From Hyphomonas polymorpha PS728 (GTDB lineage: Bacteria; Pseudomonadota; Alphaproteobacteria; Caulobacterales; Hyphomonadaceae), in the NCBI RefSeq assembly GCF_000685315.1, contig NZ_ARYM01000011.1:62001-126000 (forward strand): a stretch of 64,000 nucleotides of DNA, read 5' to 3'. A program made the position numbers and the translations under genes. Positions 7,532 to 15,537 of the stretch are shown piece after piece. How positions within the stretch are numbered: position 1 is the stretch's first letter; each line of letters starts with the position of its first letter. A model generated the notes under the pieces. It saw only the letters and a program-made list of their open reading frames with translations. It searched no databases and had not been told where the DNA came from.

Positions 7532-8539
7532 TCACCCCTCCAGAAACTCTTTCCGGATATCAAAGCTCGACGTTTTCGTGCCCACATGCTGCGCGCAGCT
7601 GGAGAGCCACCGATCTGCCGCGGCCCGCCCCCTGTCGCGCAGTTCCAGCAGGAACCGCCAGCGCGCCTCATATTTGGTCGCCATCCCATAGCTCAGCAGA
7701 TCCTGCCCGCCGCGAATGGCATGAACATTCAGCCTACGGTATTTCTTCAGCATCGGCTCTTTCAGCATCCCGTCATCAATCAGCCGCTGCACAAAGGCAA
7801 TCGCCCGCAACTCGCCAATCAGCGAAGCATTGAAGCTGATCTCGTTCAGCCGCTCCTGAATTTCGGCGGCGCGCTTGGGCACGCCCGGCCGCACCAGCGG
7901 ATTAAGCAGCACAAGGAGCACATCCTGCGGCGCCCCCGAATAGATCAGCGGAAAGAGGCTTGGATTGCCCATGAAGCCGCCATCCCAGAACACTTCCTCG
8001 CCTATCTCCACCGCCTGGAAAGTCTGCGGCAGGCAGGCCGAGGCTAGCACCGCGTCTGCAGTAATCTCATCCTTGGAGAAAACGCGCACCTTGCCCGTCT
8101 CCACATTCGTCGCCGAAAGGAAAAGCTTCAGGCCGGAGGCATGCACCGCCTCGAAATTCACCTGCCGCTCCACCACCCGGCGCAGCGGATTGAAGTTGAA
8201 AGGGTTGAAATCATACGGGCTGGCAAAGTTCTGCCACGCACTCGCCATCTGGAAGCCTGCCGCGCCGAACACATTCATGCCCGCCCCGGCATCGGATACA
8301 GCGCGCCATATCTGCTCCAGCGAGGCGCGCGCGCCCTCCGGCCCGCCCGCCGCGAGCCCTGCCGCATAAGCCACGGCGTTGAGCGCCCCGGCAGAGGTCG
8401 CCGAAATCGCCTCGATCGCCAGGCTCTCTTCCCCGCTCAGCCGGTCCAGAATGCCCCAGGTATAGGCCCCGTGCGCGCCCCCGCCCTGCAGGGCCAGGCT
8501 GACCGGCCGCGCTTTCCCGTTGCCATTGGCTTTTGCCAT
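7532..8539 (-). CDS. Patatin-like phospholipase (PNPLA) with altered nucleophile elbow
   Basis: A 335-residue cytosolic patatin-fold lipid acyl hydrolase. The oxyanion loop GGGAHG is at 19-24, the nucleophile Ser49 lies in A-T-S-A-G, and the dyad Asp186 lies in WDGGFMGNP. Patatins usually carry G-x-S-x-G; here the first glycine is alanine. The rest of the catalytic layout is intact, so activity is likely. The substrate, membrane phospholipid or storage lipid, cannot be read. It is transcribed away from the RNA methyltransferase at 8622, with 82 bp between the two starts. Confidence 0.88.
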   Translation of the reverse strand: MAKANGNGKARPVSLALQGGGAHGAYTWGILDRLSGEESLAIEAISATSAGALNAVAYAAGLAAGGPEGARASLEQIWRAVSDAGAGMNVFGAAGFQMASAWQNFASPYDFNPFNFNPLRRVVERQVNFEAVHASGLKLFLSATNVETGKVRVFSKDEITADAVLASACLPQTFQAVEIGEEVFWDGGFMGNPSLFPLIYSGAPQDVLLVLLNPLVRPGVPKRAAEIQERLNEISFNASLIGELRAIAFVQRLIDDGMLKEPMLKKYRRLNVHAIRGGQDLLSYGMATKYEARWRFLLELRDRGRAAADRWLSSCAQHVGTKTSSFDIRKEFLEG

Positions 8540-8621
8540 GTTGCGGCTCCTTCCGGCTGCGCCCTCTCCCTGCTAACGGAGGAAGCTGACAATCACCACC
8601 CCCACCCTTCCAGGAAACCGG

Positions 8622-9866
8622 ATGTCCGCCAGCCCCGCCCGCACGCTGACCATTGATCATGCCGGTGCCCAGGGCGATGGCCGCGCGCGCGAGCAGGAAC
8701 GTTGGGTGTCTGTACCTTTCACCCTGCCCGGAGAGAGTGTGGAGGTCAGCGGCGAAGGCGACCGACTGAAGCTCGAGCGTATCCTCACCCCCTCACCGGA
8801 GCGCATCGCCCCGGCCTGCCGTCATTTCACCCGCTGCGGCGGCTGCACGCTGCAGCATATGGCGCCCGCGCCCTATGCCGCCTTCAAGCGTGATCTGATG
8901 ATCCGCTCCCTGAAGGCTCGCGGACTGGAGGCAGAGGTGGCAGACACATGGGTCACCCCGCCCGCCTCCCGCCGCCGCGCCGCCTTCGCCGCGCGCAAAT
9001 CTGGCAAGGCCGTTATTCTCGGTTTCCATGGCCGCAAGAGCCATGATCTGATCGCGCTGGAAGAATGCCCTGTCCTGCGCCCGCCGATTGTCGCCGCCAT
9101 CCCGAAGCTGAAAGACATCCTCGCCCTCCTCTTTACCGGCAAGGAAGAATTGAGCGTCCTCGTCACCGACACTGCCACGGGCCTGGACCTCCACATCACC
9201 GGCATTTCGAAAGAGGCCAAACCCCTCGCCCGCGCCGAGGCAAGCAGCGCGGCCCTGCGGGCAGGCTTTGCCCGCGTGTCGCTGGAAGGCGCAGACGTGC
9301 TGACCGAGCGCGCCCCGCGCCTTCCGGTTGGCGCCGCCAGCCTCCTGCCCCCGCCAGGCGGCTTCCTTCAGGCCAGCGCCGAGGCTGAGGCTGAAATGGC
9401 CCGGCTGGTTCTCGATCACATCAAAGGCGCAAAGCGCAGCGCAGACCTTTTCTCCGGCTGCGGAACATTTGCCCTGCGCCTGGCTGAGCATATGCCCGTC
9501 TATGCCGCCGAAAGCGGGCGCGCAGCTATCGACGCCCTGCGCGCCGGCGCCAGCGCTGCGCCGGGCTTGCATCCGGTCACCGCCGAAGTGCGCGATCTTT
9601 TCCGCAACCCCGTCTCCGCGCCGGAATTTGCCCGGTTTGACGCCCTGGTGCTGGACCCCGCCCGCGCAGGCGCGGCCGCCCAGTCTGCCGAAATTGCAAA
9701 ATCCGCCGTGCCGCGCGTGGCCTATGTCTCGTGCGACCCGGCCACCCTGGCGCGCGATCTGCGCACGCTGGCCGATGGCGGCTACCGCCTGCTGCGCGTT
9801 CATCCCATCGACCAGTTCCTCTGGTCGGCCCATGTCGAAGCCGTCGCGCTTCTGGAGAAGCCATGA
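8622..9866 (+). CDS. Class I SAM-dependent RNA m5U methyltransferase (RumA/TrmA-like), 4Fe-4S type
   Basis: A 414-residue enzyme expected to methylate C5 of a uridine in rRNA or tRNA. It has an N-terminal TRAM-like OB domain, iron-sulfur cysteines C66, C72, C75 and C149 (ACRHFTRCGGC and EECP), the SAM motif DLFSGCGTFALRLAE near 275-290, and the catalytic cysteine in YVSCDPATLARD near residue 370. Alphaproteobacteria often carry one such gene instead of separate RlmC/RlmD/TrmA, so the exact target base is open. Its TGA overlaps the ATG of the NUDIX gene (ATGA, 9863-9866). Confidence 0.88.
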   Translation: MSASPARTLTIDHAGAQGDGRAREQERWVSVPFTLPGESVEVSGEGDRLKLERILTPSPERIAPACRHFTRCGGCTLQHMAPAPYAAFKRDLMIRSLKARGLEAEVADTWVTPPASRRRAAFAARKSGKAVILGFHGRKSHDLIALEECPVLRPPIVAAIPKLKDILALLFTGKEELSVLVTDTATGLDLHITGISKEAKPLARAEASSAALRAGFARVSLEGADVLTERAPRLPVGAASLLPPPGGFLQASAEAEAEMARLVLDHIKGAKRSADLFSGCGTFALRLAEHMPVYAAESGRAAIDALRAGASAAPGLHPVTAEVRDLFRNPVSAPEFARFDALVLDPARAGAAAQSAEIAKSAVPRVAYVSCDPATLARDLRTLADGGYRLLRVHPIDQFLWSAHVEAVALLEKP

Positions 9867-10312
9867 CCGCCCCACCCTCTGCGCCCGCGCCCGGCCGCCC
9901 CACCCCCGCCGTCGGCACGGTCTGCTTCCGGGGAGACGACGTGCTGCTCATCCGGCGCGGCACGCCCCCGCTCGCCGGAGACTGGTCGCTGCCCGGTGGC
10001 CGTATCGAGTTTGGCGAGCGAACCGAGGCCGCTGCCCTGCGCGAACTCAAGGAAGAAACCGGGGTGGAGGCCCGCCTCATCGGCCTGGTCGATGTGGTTG
10101 ACGCCCTCTTCACCTCCCGCCGCTCAGGCGAGGTCGCGCGTCATTATGTATTATTTGATTTCGCCGCCGTCTGGCTCTCGGGCGATCCCGTCGCGGGCGA
10201 TGATGCGGCCCACGCCGAATGGATTTCGCCAGACCGCCTCGCCACCCTGCCCCTCTGGGACGAGACCCGCCGGGTGATCGAAAAGGCCCGCGCGATGGCC
10301 ACCGGCCGCTGA
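9863..10312 (+). CDS. NUDIX hydrolase
   Basis: A 149-residue pyrophosphohydrolase. The NUDIX box GGRIEFGERTEAAALRELKEETGV fits GX5EX7REUXEEXGU completely. ADP-ribose or damaged nucleotides are plausible substrates from family knowledge. The start at 9863 gives a 4-bp ATGA overlap with the RNA methyltransferase, implying translational coupling. A longer in-frame reading upstream is just a shadow of the methyltransferase. Confidence 0.88.
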   Translation: MTAPPSAPAPGRPTPAVGTVCFRGDDVLLIRRGTPPLAGDWSLPGGRIEFGERTEAAALRELKEETGVEARLIGLVDVVDALFTSRRSGEVARHYVLFDFAAVWLSGDPVAGDDAAHAEWISPDRLATLPLWDETRRVIEKARAMATGR

Positions 10313-10481
10313 AAAACGCCGCCCCGTTGGTTCGCCGTTGGAGTTTTTGCGCCATCGGTTGGAGGAATGGTTGGGGTTTTTTGCGGCCCTTATCCCCCAT
10401 TTATTTTTCTTGACCCGCCCCTGCGTCAGGTCTGTCTGTACGCTCCAGTCATCCAGAAGATACCAGGGAGGAATCAGGTTC

Positions 10482-11267
10482 ATGGTCTACAAACCCTTCG
10501 ATTTGAGCGGCAAGGTCTGCGTCGTCACCGGCGGCAACAAGGGCATTGGCCTCGGCATGGTGGAGGCTCTCGCCGCCTCGAACGCCGATGTCGTGATCTG
10601 GGGCCGCAAGACGGCTGACAACGACGCTGCCGTGAAAGCTGCCTCCGGTCTCGGCACCGGCAAGGTCAAGGCCTGGGCCGTCGATGTCGGCGAAGAGTCT
10701 CAGGTTATCAAGGCAATGAAAGAGGCTGAGGAAGAGTTCGGCCGCATCGATTGCTGCATCGCAAACGCCGGCGTCGGCCGCGGCGCTGCCTCTTTCGAAA
10801 CCATGACGCTGGAGACTTGGGAATATAACGCCCGCATCAACTCCGTCGGCGCCTTCTTCACCCTGCGGGAAGCGGCCAAGTCGATGGTTGCCCGCGCCAA
10901 GAAGGGTGACCTTGGCGGCAGCCTCGTCGGCACCGCCTCCCTCGCCGGCATCGAAGGCGCTGGCCGCAACCAGGCCTATGCCCACACCAAAGGCGGCCTC
11001 ATCGCCATGATGAACGCCTGCGCCGTGGAATACGGCCGTTACGGAATCCGCGCCAATTCCATCCTACCCGGCTGGATTGCGACCGACATGACTGAAGGCG
11101 CCCAAGGCCAGGAAGTGTTCACGTCCAAAGTCATCTCCCGCGTTCCGATTCGCCGCTGGGGCGAGCCGGCAGACTTCGGCGGCATGGCCGTTTACCTTGC
11201 TTCCGACGCCTCGAAATACCATTCGGGCGACACGCTGGTTATCGACGGCGGCTACGCAAAATTCTGA
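10482..11267 (+). CDS. SDR-family oxidoreductase
   Basis: A 261-residue Rossmann-fold short-chain dehydrogenase. Cofactor motif TGGNKGIGLG at about 14-23, NAG-type segment IANAGVG, and catalytic YxxxK as YAHTK (near 167-171). The C-terminus (YHSGDTLVIDGGYAKF) is typical of FabG-like enzymes. The ATG at 10482 has GGGAGGA 10 nt upstream. The 169-bp upstream gap contains TTGACC at 10409 but no convincing -10. Substrate unknown; a 3-hydroxyacyl or secondary alcohol is likely. Confidence 0.85.
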   Translation: MVYKPFDLSGKVCVVTGGNKGIGLGMVEALAASNADVVIWGRKTADNDAAVKAASGLGTGKVKAWAVDVGEESQVIKAMKEAEEEFGRIDCCIANAGVGRGAASFETMTLETWEYNARINSVGAFFTLREAAKSMVARAKKGDLGGSLVGTASLAGIEGAGRNQAYAHTKGGLIAMMNACAVEYGRYGIRANSILPGWIATDMTEGAQGQEVFTSKVISRVPIRRWGEPADFGGMAVYLASDASKYHSGDTLVIDGGYAKF

Positions 11268-11341
11268 TTCTGCGCCGGGGCGCGGGGGCCACGCCCTTTG
11301 CGCCCCGAAGCGGTCCGTATAAGAATTAACCTTAAAAGAAA

Positions 11342-11369
11342 AAGGCCGCCTCCCGAGGGAAGCGGCCTT
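11342..11369. terminator. Bidirectional intrinsic terminator
   Basis: Stem AAGGCCGC/GCGGCCTT with an inner TCCC/GGGA stem. T-rich runs lie on both sides (ATCTTTTT on plus; TTTTTCTTTT on minus). It serves the converging SDR gene and the Ala/Glu lipoprotein gene. Confidence 0.8.
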
Positions 11370-11400
11370 ATCTTTTTAGCCGATCAAGCCGGCCCGCAGG

Positions 11401-11661
11401 TTACTGCGGAGCAACTTCTTCGACAGCTTCTTCGGTCGCTTCAGCAGCTTCTTCAGCAGCGCCTTCGACAGCGTCAGCAGCTTCGACAGCAGCTTCTTCA
11501 GTTGCTTCGTATGCCTCGACGACTGCTTCTTCAGTGGCTTCGCCAGCTTCAGCAGCAGCTTCTTCGACGGTCGCCGGCTCAGCTGCCGGAGCAGCTTCTT
11601 CGGTGGCGCCGCAAGCGGCCAGAACGAGCGCAGCAGCGCCGATCAGGAACAGATTTTTCAT
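11401..11661 (-). CDS. Ala/Glu-rich low-complexity lipoprotein
   Basis: An 86-residue protein with a lipoprotein signal peptide (lipobox LVLAAC at about 12-17). The mature part is almost wholly Ala, Glu, Val and Thr in recurring EATEEA/EAAE blocks. It should be a long acidic helix or coiled coil tethered to the outer membrane. A second, non-lipidated relative lies directly upstream at 11825-12040. Function unknown; helical lipoproteins such as Lpp are a structural analogy only. The repetitive GAAGAAGCTGCT codons make it prone to slippage. Confidence 0.72.
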   Translation of the reverse strand: MKNLFLIGAAALVLAACGATEEAAPAAEPATVEEAAAEAGEATEEAVVEAYEATEEAAVEAADAVEGAAEEAAEATEEAVEEVAPQ

Positions 11662-11777
11662 GTTGGTAGTACCCCTGTTGTGTTCTTGCGAACGGCCGGT
11701 GCTTTAGCACCATTGTCCCGTTACTGAAAGTTCATTCTTCAGATCGGGAAGGCCTTTCGCGGGTTGTTTACGGAAAA

Positions 11778-11802
11778 GCCCCCTCCCGCTACGGGAAGGG
11801 GC
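11778..11802 (-). terminator. Intrinsic terminator of the upstream Ala/Glu-rich gene
   Basis: On the minus strand an 11-bp stem with one mismatch (GCCCC.TCCCG pairing with CGGGA.GGGGC) and a 3-nt loop is followed by TTTTCC. It lies 22 bp beyond the stop of the exported Ala/Glu protein and separates it from the lipoprotein gene. Confidence 0.7.
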
Positions 11803-11824
11803 GATTATCGCAATCTTTGCCTGC

Positions 11825-12040
11825 TTATTCAGCAGTCTCGTCAGCGGCTTCTTCAGCTTCTTCGGCGGCCTCTTCGGCAACGTCAGCAGCTTCTTCAGCT
11901 TCTTCGGCGGCTTCTTCAGCCACCTCTTCAGCAACTTCAGCGGCTTCTGCGGCTGCTTCTGCTTCAACCGGCGGCTCGGCGGCAAAGGCCACACCGGCGA
12001 CGAAAGCTGCAGCGGCAACACCTGCGAAAAGTTTCTTCAT
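11825..12040 (-). CDS. Ala/Glu-rich exported miniprotein
   Basis: A 71-residue protein with a signal peptide (MKKLFAGVAAAAFVAGVAFA, AxA cleavage near residue 20). The mature region is nearly pure Ala/Glu/Val with EEAAEEAEEAAD periodicity, predicting a highly acidic periplasmic helix. It is related in composition and genome position to the lipoprotein at 11401-11661 and has its own terminator. The ATG is preceded by AGAGGGGAAGC. Unknown function. Confidence 0.7.
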   Translation of the reverse strand: MKKLFAGVAAAAFVAGVAFAAEPPVEAEAAAEAAEVAEEVAEEAAEEAEEAADVAEEAAEEAEEAADETAE

Positions 12041-12256
12041 AAGAGCTTCCCCTCTTAAAGTTTATTGTCTGATGACACCCGTTACCCGGATCAACCCGGC
12101 CAACGTCCAAAACTCTGGCGGGCGATCACGGCCAGATTGCGGCAAAGTGGCGGCAAAAAAGGCAAGATTGGCACTTCGCTTCTGCTCTTGCGTTGACGCT
12201 GCGGCGGCAGTTTAGCCCTCAACCCAAGCATTCGCTCCGGTAAAGGGATAAAGAAG

Positions 12257-13240
12257 ATGGCCATCAAGACACGCCTCACTGATCTGCTAAAAGTTCAGCA
12301 CCCAATCATGCTCGCTGGCATGGGCGGGGTTTCCTATGCGGAAGTTTGCGCCGCCATGTGCAATGCGGGTGGCTATGGCGTCCTCGGCATGGCCGGCACC
12401 TCGCCGGATTTCATTGCCGGGCAGATGAAAAAGGTGCGCCAGCTGACCGACAAGCCGTTCGGCGTCGACCTTCTGGCCGCCAGCCCGGAAAGCCTCGAAG
12501 AATCGGTCGATGTGATCATCAATGGCGGCGCTGACAGCTTCGTTGCCGGTCTTGGCGTGCCGATGCCGATCATGGAGCGCCTGAAAAAAGCCGGCCTGAA
12601 AGTCATGGTCGTTGGCGGCGCCGTCAAACATGCCATCAAGGCCGAGCAGGCCGGGTGCGACGCCGTGATCCTGCAGGGCGGCGAAGGCGGCGGCCATACC
12701 GGCCTCGTCGGCACCCTTCCGCTCGTTGCCCAGGCCGTCGAAGCGGTGAAGATCCCGGTTATTGCTGCCGGCGGTATCTATGATGGCCGCGGCCTGGCCG
12801 CCTCCCTCGCCCTTGGCGCCCAGGGCGTCTGGATGGGCACGCGCTTCATCGCCTCGGCCGAAGCGCACGCCGCCAACATGTACAAAGACGCCGTCGTCAC
12901 GGCAGACGACACCGACACCACCCGCACCCGCTGCTATTCGGGCAAACCGATGCGCTGCCGCACGAACGACTACATCAATGATTGGGAAAGCCGCCCGCAG
13001 GACATCAAGCCCTTCCCCTTCCAGGCGATCCACTCCACCCAGACCGGTGTTATCGGCGGCATTGGGGGGATCACGGATGAAGCCAAACTCTCGATGGACA
13101 AGTCCTGCTTCGCCATGGGCCAGTCGGCCGGCGGCGTGAAGGAAGTGAAGCCTGTTGCCGAAATCGTTGCCGACATCATGCGCGACGCGGAAGCCACCAT
13201 CGACCGCATGTCAGCGCTCCGTGTGAAGACGACAGCCTGA
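12257..13240 (+). CDS. Nitronate monooxygenase / FMN-dependent oxidoreductase
   Basis: A 327-residue TIM-barrel flavoenzyme of the 2-nitropropane-dioxygenase family. Recognisable blocks are PIMLAGMGGVSYAEV, the H-containing loop QGGEGGGHTG (about 135-144), VIAAGGIYDGRGLAASLALGAQGVWMGTRF (phosphate binding) and the C-terminal SAGGVKEVKP. Such enzymes detoxify nitronates or act as enoyl reductases; the true substrate is unclear. The ATG follows AAGGGATAAAGAAG. The 216-bp upstream gap is shared with the divergent Ala/Glu gene. Confidence 0.87.
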   Translation: MAIKTRLTDLLKVQHPIMLAGMGGVSYAEVCAAMCNAGGYGVLGMAGTSPDFIAGQMKKVRQLTDKPFGVDLLAASPESLEESVDVIINGGADSFVAGLGVPMPIMERLKKAGLKVMVVGGAVKHAIKAEQAGCDAVILQGGEGGGHTGLVGTLPLVAQAVEAVKIPVIAAGGIYDGRGLAASLALGAQGVWMGTRFIASAEAHAANMYKDAVVTADDTDTTRTRCYSGKPMRCRTNDYINDWESRPQDIKPFPFQAIHSTQTGVIGGIGGITDEAKLSMDKSCFAMGQSAGGVKEVKPVAEIVADIMRDAEATIDRMSALRVKTTA

Positions 13241-13261
13241 TCCCTTCAGGGCGCGGCGGGC

Positions 13262-14269
13262 CTAAAGCCAGCCGCGCCACTTGAAGAACTGGTAAGGCAC
13301 GATGGCCGAGAGGATCATCAGGCCAATCGCCATCGGATAGCCGTAAGGCCAGGAAAGTTCCGGCATGTATTCGAAGTTCATGCCGTAGATCGACGCGATC
13401 AGCGTCGGCGGCAGGAAAACCACCGCCGCTACCGAAAAAATCTTGATGATGCCCGTCTGCTCGATATTGATCATGCCGAGCGTGGCATCGAGCAGGAAGT
13501 TGATCTTCTGTGTCAGGAAGGTTGTGTGATCGCTCAGCGACTGCACATCGCGCGACAGGGTGCGGATGCGCCCTTCATATTCCTTGCCCGGCTTACGGCT
13601 GGCGGCAATCTCGGCGCCAAAAGCCAGGAGACGCTGAAAAGAAACCAGGCTTTCGCGCACTTTCGACAAGAGATCCCCCTTGCGGCCAATCTGTTCGAGC
13701 ACGGACTGGTAATTGCGCGGCTTGCGTTTTTCCGGCTTCGCAGGGTTTCTCGCTGGCGCAGCCTCTTTCGTCTGGGGCTGCGGGATAACGAAAATATTGT
13801 CGGAGAGATCGTCAAGCTCGTGCCCTGTCCGCTCAAGCACATCCCCGATCCGCTCGATCAACCCTTCCAGCAGGCCGGTCACCACGCCGTCTGCAGTATA
13901 GGTCGCGTTTTTCTGGCACCGCGCGATGAACGCGTCGATGGAGCGCGGCTCGGCATAGCGTACGGTCACCAGCTGTTCCCCCTTCAGGATGAAGGTGATG
14001 GGGGAGAGCATCACGTTGTCCCCATCGGTGTGCGACAGCATCATGGTGGTCATGAAGGTGGCCCCGTCCTCCGTGTAGAGACGGCTGGACACTTCAATCT
14101 CGCTCATTTCCTCGATGGTCGGCACATCAATGCCAAGCGCGCGCTCGACGGCGCTTTCTTCGTCCCTGCTCGGCCGCAGGATATCCACCCAGACGGCTCC
14201 ATCCAGATGTTCGAGCGTATCGCCGGAATGGACGAAGCGGCCATCGGTATTGGTGAATGTGCGGATCAT
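13262..14269 (-). CDS. CorA-family magnesium/divalent cation transporter
   Basis: A 335-residue protein with a large cytosolic N-domain and two C-terminal transmembrane helices; the pore signature GMNFEYMPE follows the first helix (near 300). The loop PQTKEAAPARNPAKPEKRKPRNY (about 170-190) is a basic Pro-rich insertion in the cytosolic domain. The ATG at 14269 is the first methionine aligned with the family (MIRTFTN). It is downstream of the sugar dehydrogenase on the same strand, with 65 bp between. Confidence 0.9.
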   Translation of the reverse strand: MIRTFTNTDGRFVHSGDTLEHLDGAVWVDILRPSRDEESAVERALGIDVPTIEEMSEIEVSSRLYTEDGATFMTTMMLSHTDGDNVMLSPITFILKGEQLVTVRYAEPRSIDAFIARCQKNATYTADGVVTGLLEGLIERIGDVLERTGHELDDLSDNIFVIPQPQTKEAAPARNPAKPEKRKPRNYQSVLEQIGRKGDLLSKVRESLVSFQRLLAFGAEIAASRKPGKEYEGRIRTLSRDVQSLSDHTTFLTQKINFLLDATLGMINIEQTGIIKIFSVAAVVFLPPTLIASIYGMNFEYMPELSWPYGYPMAIGLMILSAIVPYQFFKWRGWL

Positions 14270-14334
14270 GGGCGGCCCCCGGGAACTGGTCCGCCCATGT
14301 CTGCTCAAAGTCGCGCCGGATGGCAACCGCCCGG

Positions 14335-15513
14335 CTAGTTGCTGGCAGGCGTCAGGCGGATCAGACGGCCATTATCGCCATCTTCCAGCACATAGATCGC
14401 CCCGTCCGGCCCTTCTTCCACCTCGCGGATACGCTTGTCCCAGCTATACCGCCCGCCTTCCGAAGCGCTCGCGGTCTCCTCATCGATCTCGACGCGGATC
14501 AGCGCCTGCGAGGAAAGGCCGCCGATGAACGCATTGCCGCTCCAGTCCGGGAACACGCCGCCATAATAGATGACGAGCCCAGCCGGGCTGATCGCCGGCA
14601 CCCAATAGACTGCCGGCGCGGCAAATTCAGGCCGTGTGTCATGGTTGGGAATCTTGCGGCCATCATAGTGATCGCCATTGGAGACTTCCGGATAGCCGTA
14701 ATTCTCACCGCGCACGATGAGGTTCAGCTCATCCCCATGCGCCGGGCCCATCTCCTGCGCCCAGAGGCGGCCGGAACTATCAAAGTCGATGCCCAGCGGG
14801 TTGCGATGGCCCAGTGTCCAGACCTGCGCAGCAACGCCGCCTTGATCGGCAAACGGATTATCCGCCGGCACACTGCCATCCAGATTGAGGCGGACGATCT
14901 TGCCCATATTGCTGTTCATGTCCTGCGCGGGCGTGAACAGCTGCCGGTCTCCCGAGGTGATGAAGAGGTGCCGGTCCGGCGAGACAACCATCCGGTGGGC
15001 GTAGTGCCCGCTGCCGGTATGCTTGGGCGTCTGCTCCCAGATGACCTTCCGCTCACTGAGCGCGCCGCCCGTTTCTGTCAGGCTCAGCCTGGCAAGCTCC
15101 ACCACGGCATTCGACTGTTCCATGTCTTCGGGCTCGCGCGCCGAATAGGAAAGATAGATTTCGCCGGTCTCGGCAAAGTCAGGATGAAGGATCACGTCAG
15201 CAAGTCCGCCCTGCCCCCAGGGCTGGACTTCCGGCCCGCCGGTGATCTCGCCCGCCTTGGTGCCATCGCTGTTCAGCAGCCAGAAGGTGCCCGCTTTCTC
15301 GGTCACCAGCGCGCGCCCATCGGGAAGAAATGTCATCGCCCAGGGCGCATCAAAGGTTTCCAGCGGGGTGGCCGTCAGCTTTACCCGGTCAGAGCCTGTG
15401 ACGGCAAAACTGCCCTCCCCGCCGGCAGCTGAGTTTTCTGCAGGTGTCGCGCAGGCGGCAAGTGCCATGCCCGCCGCAAGGGCCGCGGCGGAAACAAGTT
15501 TCAGATGTCGCAT
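14335..15513 (-). CDS. PQQ-dependent aldose/sorbosone dehydrogenase-type lipoprotein
   Basis: A 392-residue six-bladed beta-propeller of the soluble glucose/sorbosone dehydrogenase family. It starts with a lipoprotein signal peptide (lipobox LAAC near 17-20). Family blocks: FDAPWAMTFLPDGRALVTEK, SGHYAHRMVVSPD with the catalytic-type histidine, TLGHRNPLGIDFDSSGRLWAQEMGP and DELNLI.RGENYGYP. Periplasmic oxidation of an aldose is likely, but many members have unproven substrates. Transcription continues towards corA. Confidence 0.85.
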   Translation of the reverse strand: MRHLKLVSAAALAAGMALAACATPAENSAAGGEGSFAVTGSDRVKLTATPLETFDAPWAMTFLPDGRALVTEKAGTFWLLNSDGTKAGEITGGPEVQPWGQGGLADVILHPDFAETGEIYLSYSAREPEDMEQSNAVVELARLSLTETGGALSERKVIWEQTPKHTGSGHYAHRMVVSPDRHLFITSGDRQLFTPAQDMNSNMGKIVRLNLDGSVPADNPFADQGGVAAQVWTLGHRNPLGIDFDSSGRLWAQEMGPAHGDELNLIVRGENYGYPEVSNGDHYDGRKIPNHDTRPEFAAPAVYWVPAISPAGLVIYYGGVFPDWSGNAFIGGLSSQALIRVEIDEETASASEGGRYSWDKRIREVEEGPDGAIYVLEDGDNGRLIRLTPASN

Positions 15514-15537
15514 AGGGGTAACTCCTCTGTATCCGGA

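Noticed and set aside
11298..11669. Leu/Gln/Arg-repeat protein opposite the Ala/Glu lipoprotein
   Set aside because: It is the mirror of the repetitive GAAGCTGC codons. The opposite strand has signal peptide, lipobox and terminator.
11401..12040. CRISPR-like or short tandem repeat array
   Set aside because: The periodicity is codon-level (GAAGCTGC) inside coding sequence, with no constant repeat-spacer pattern.
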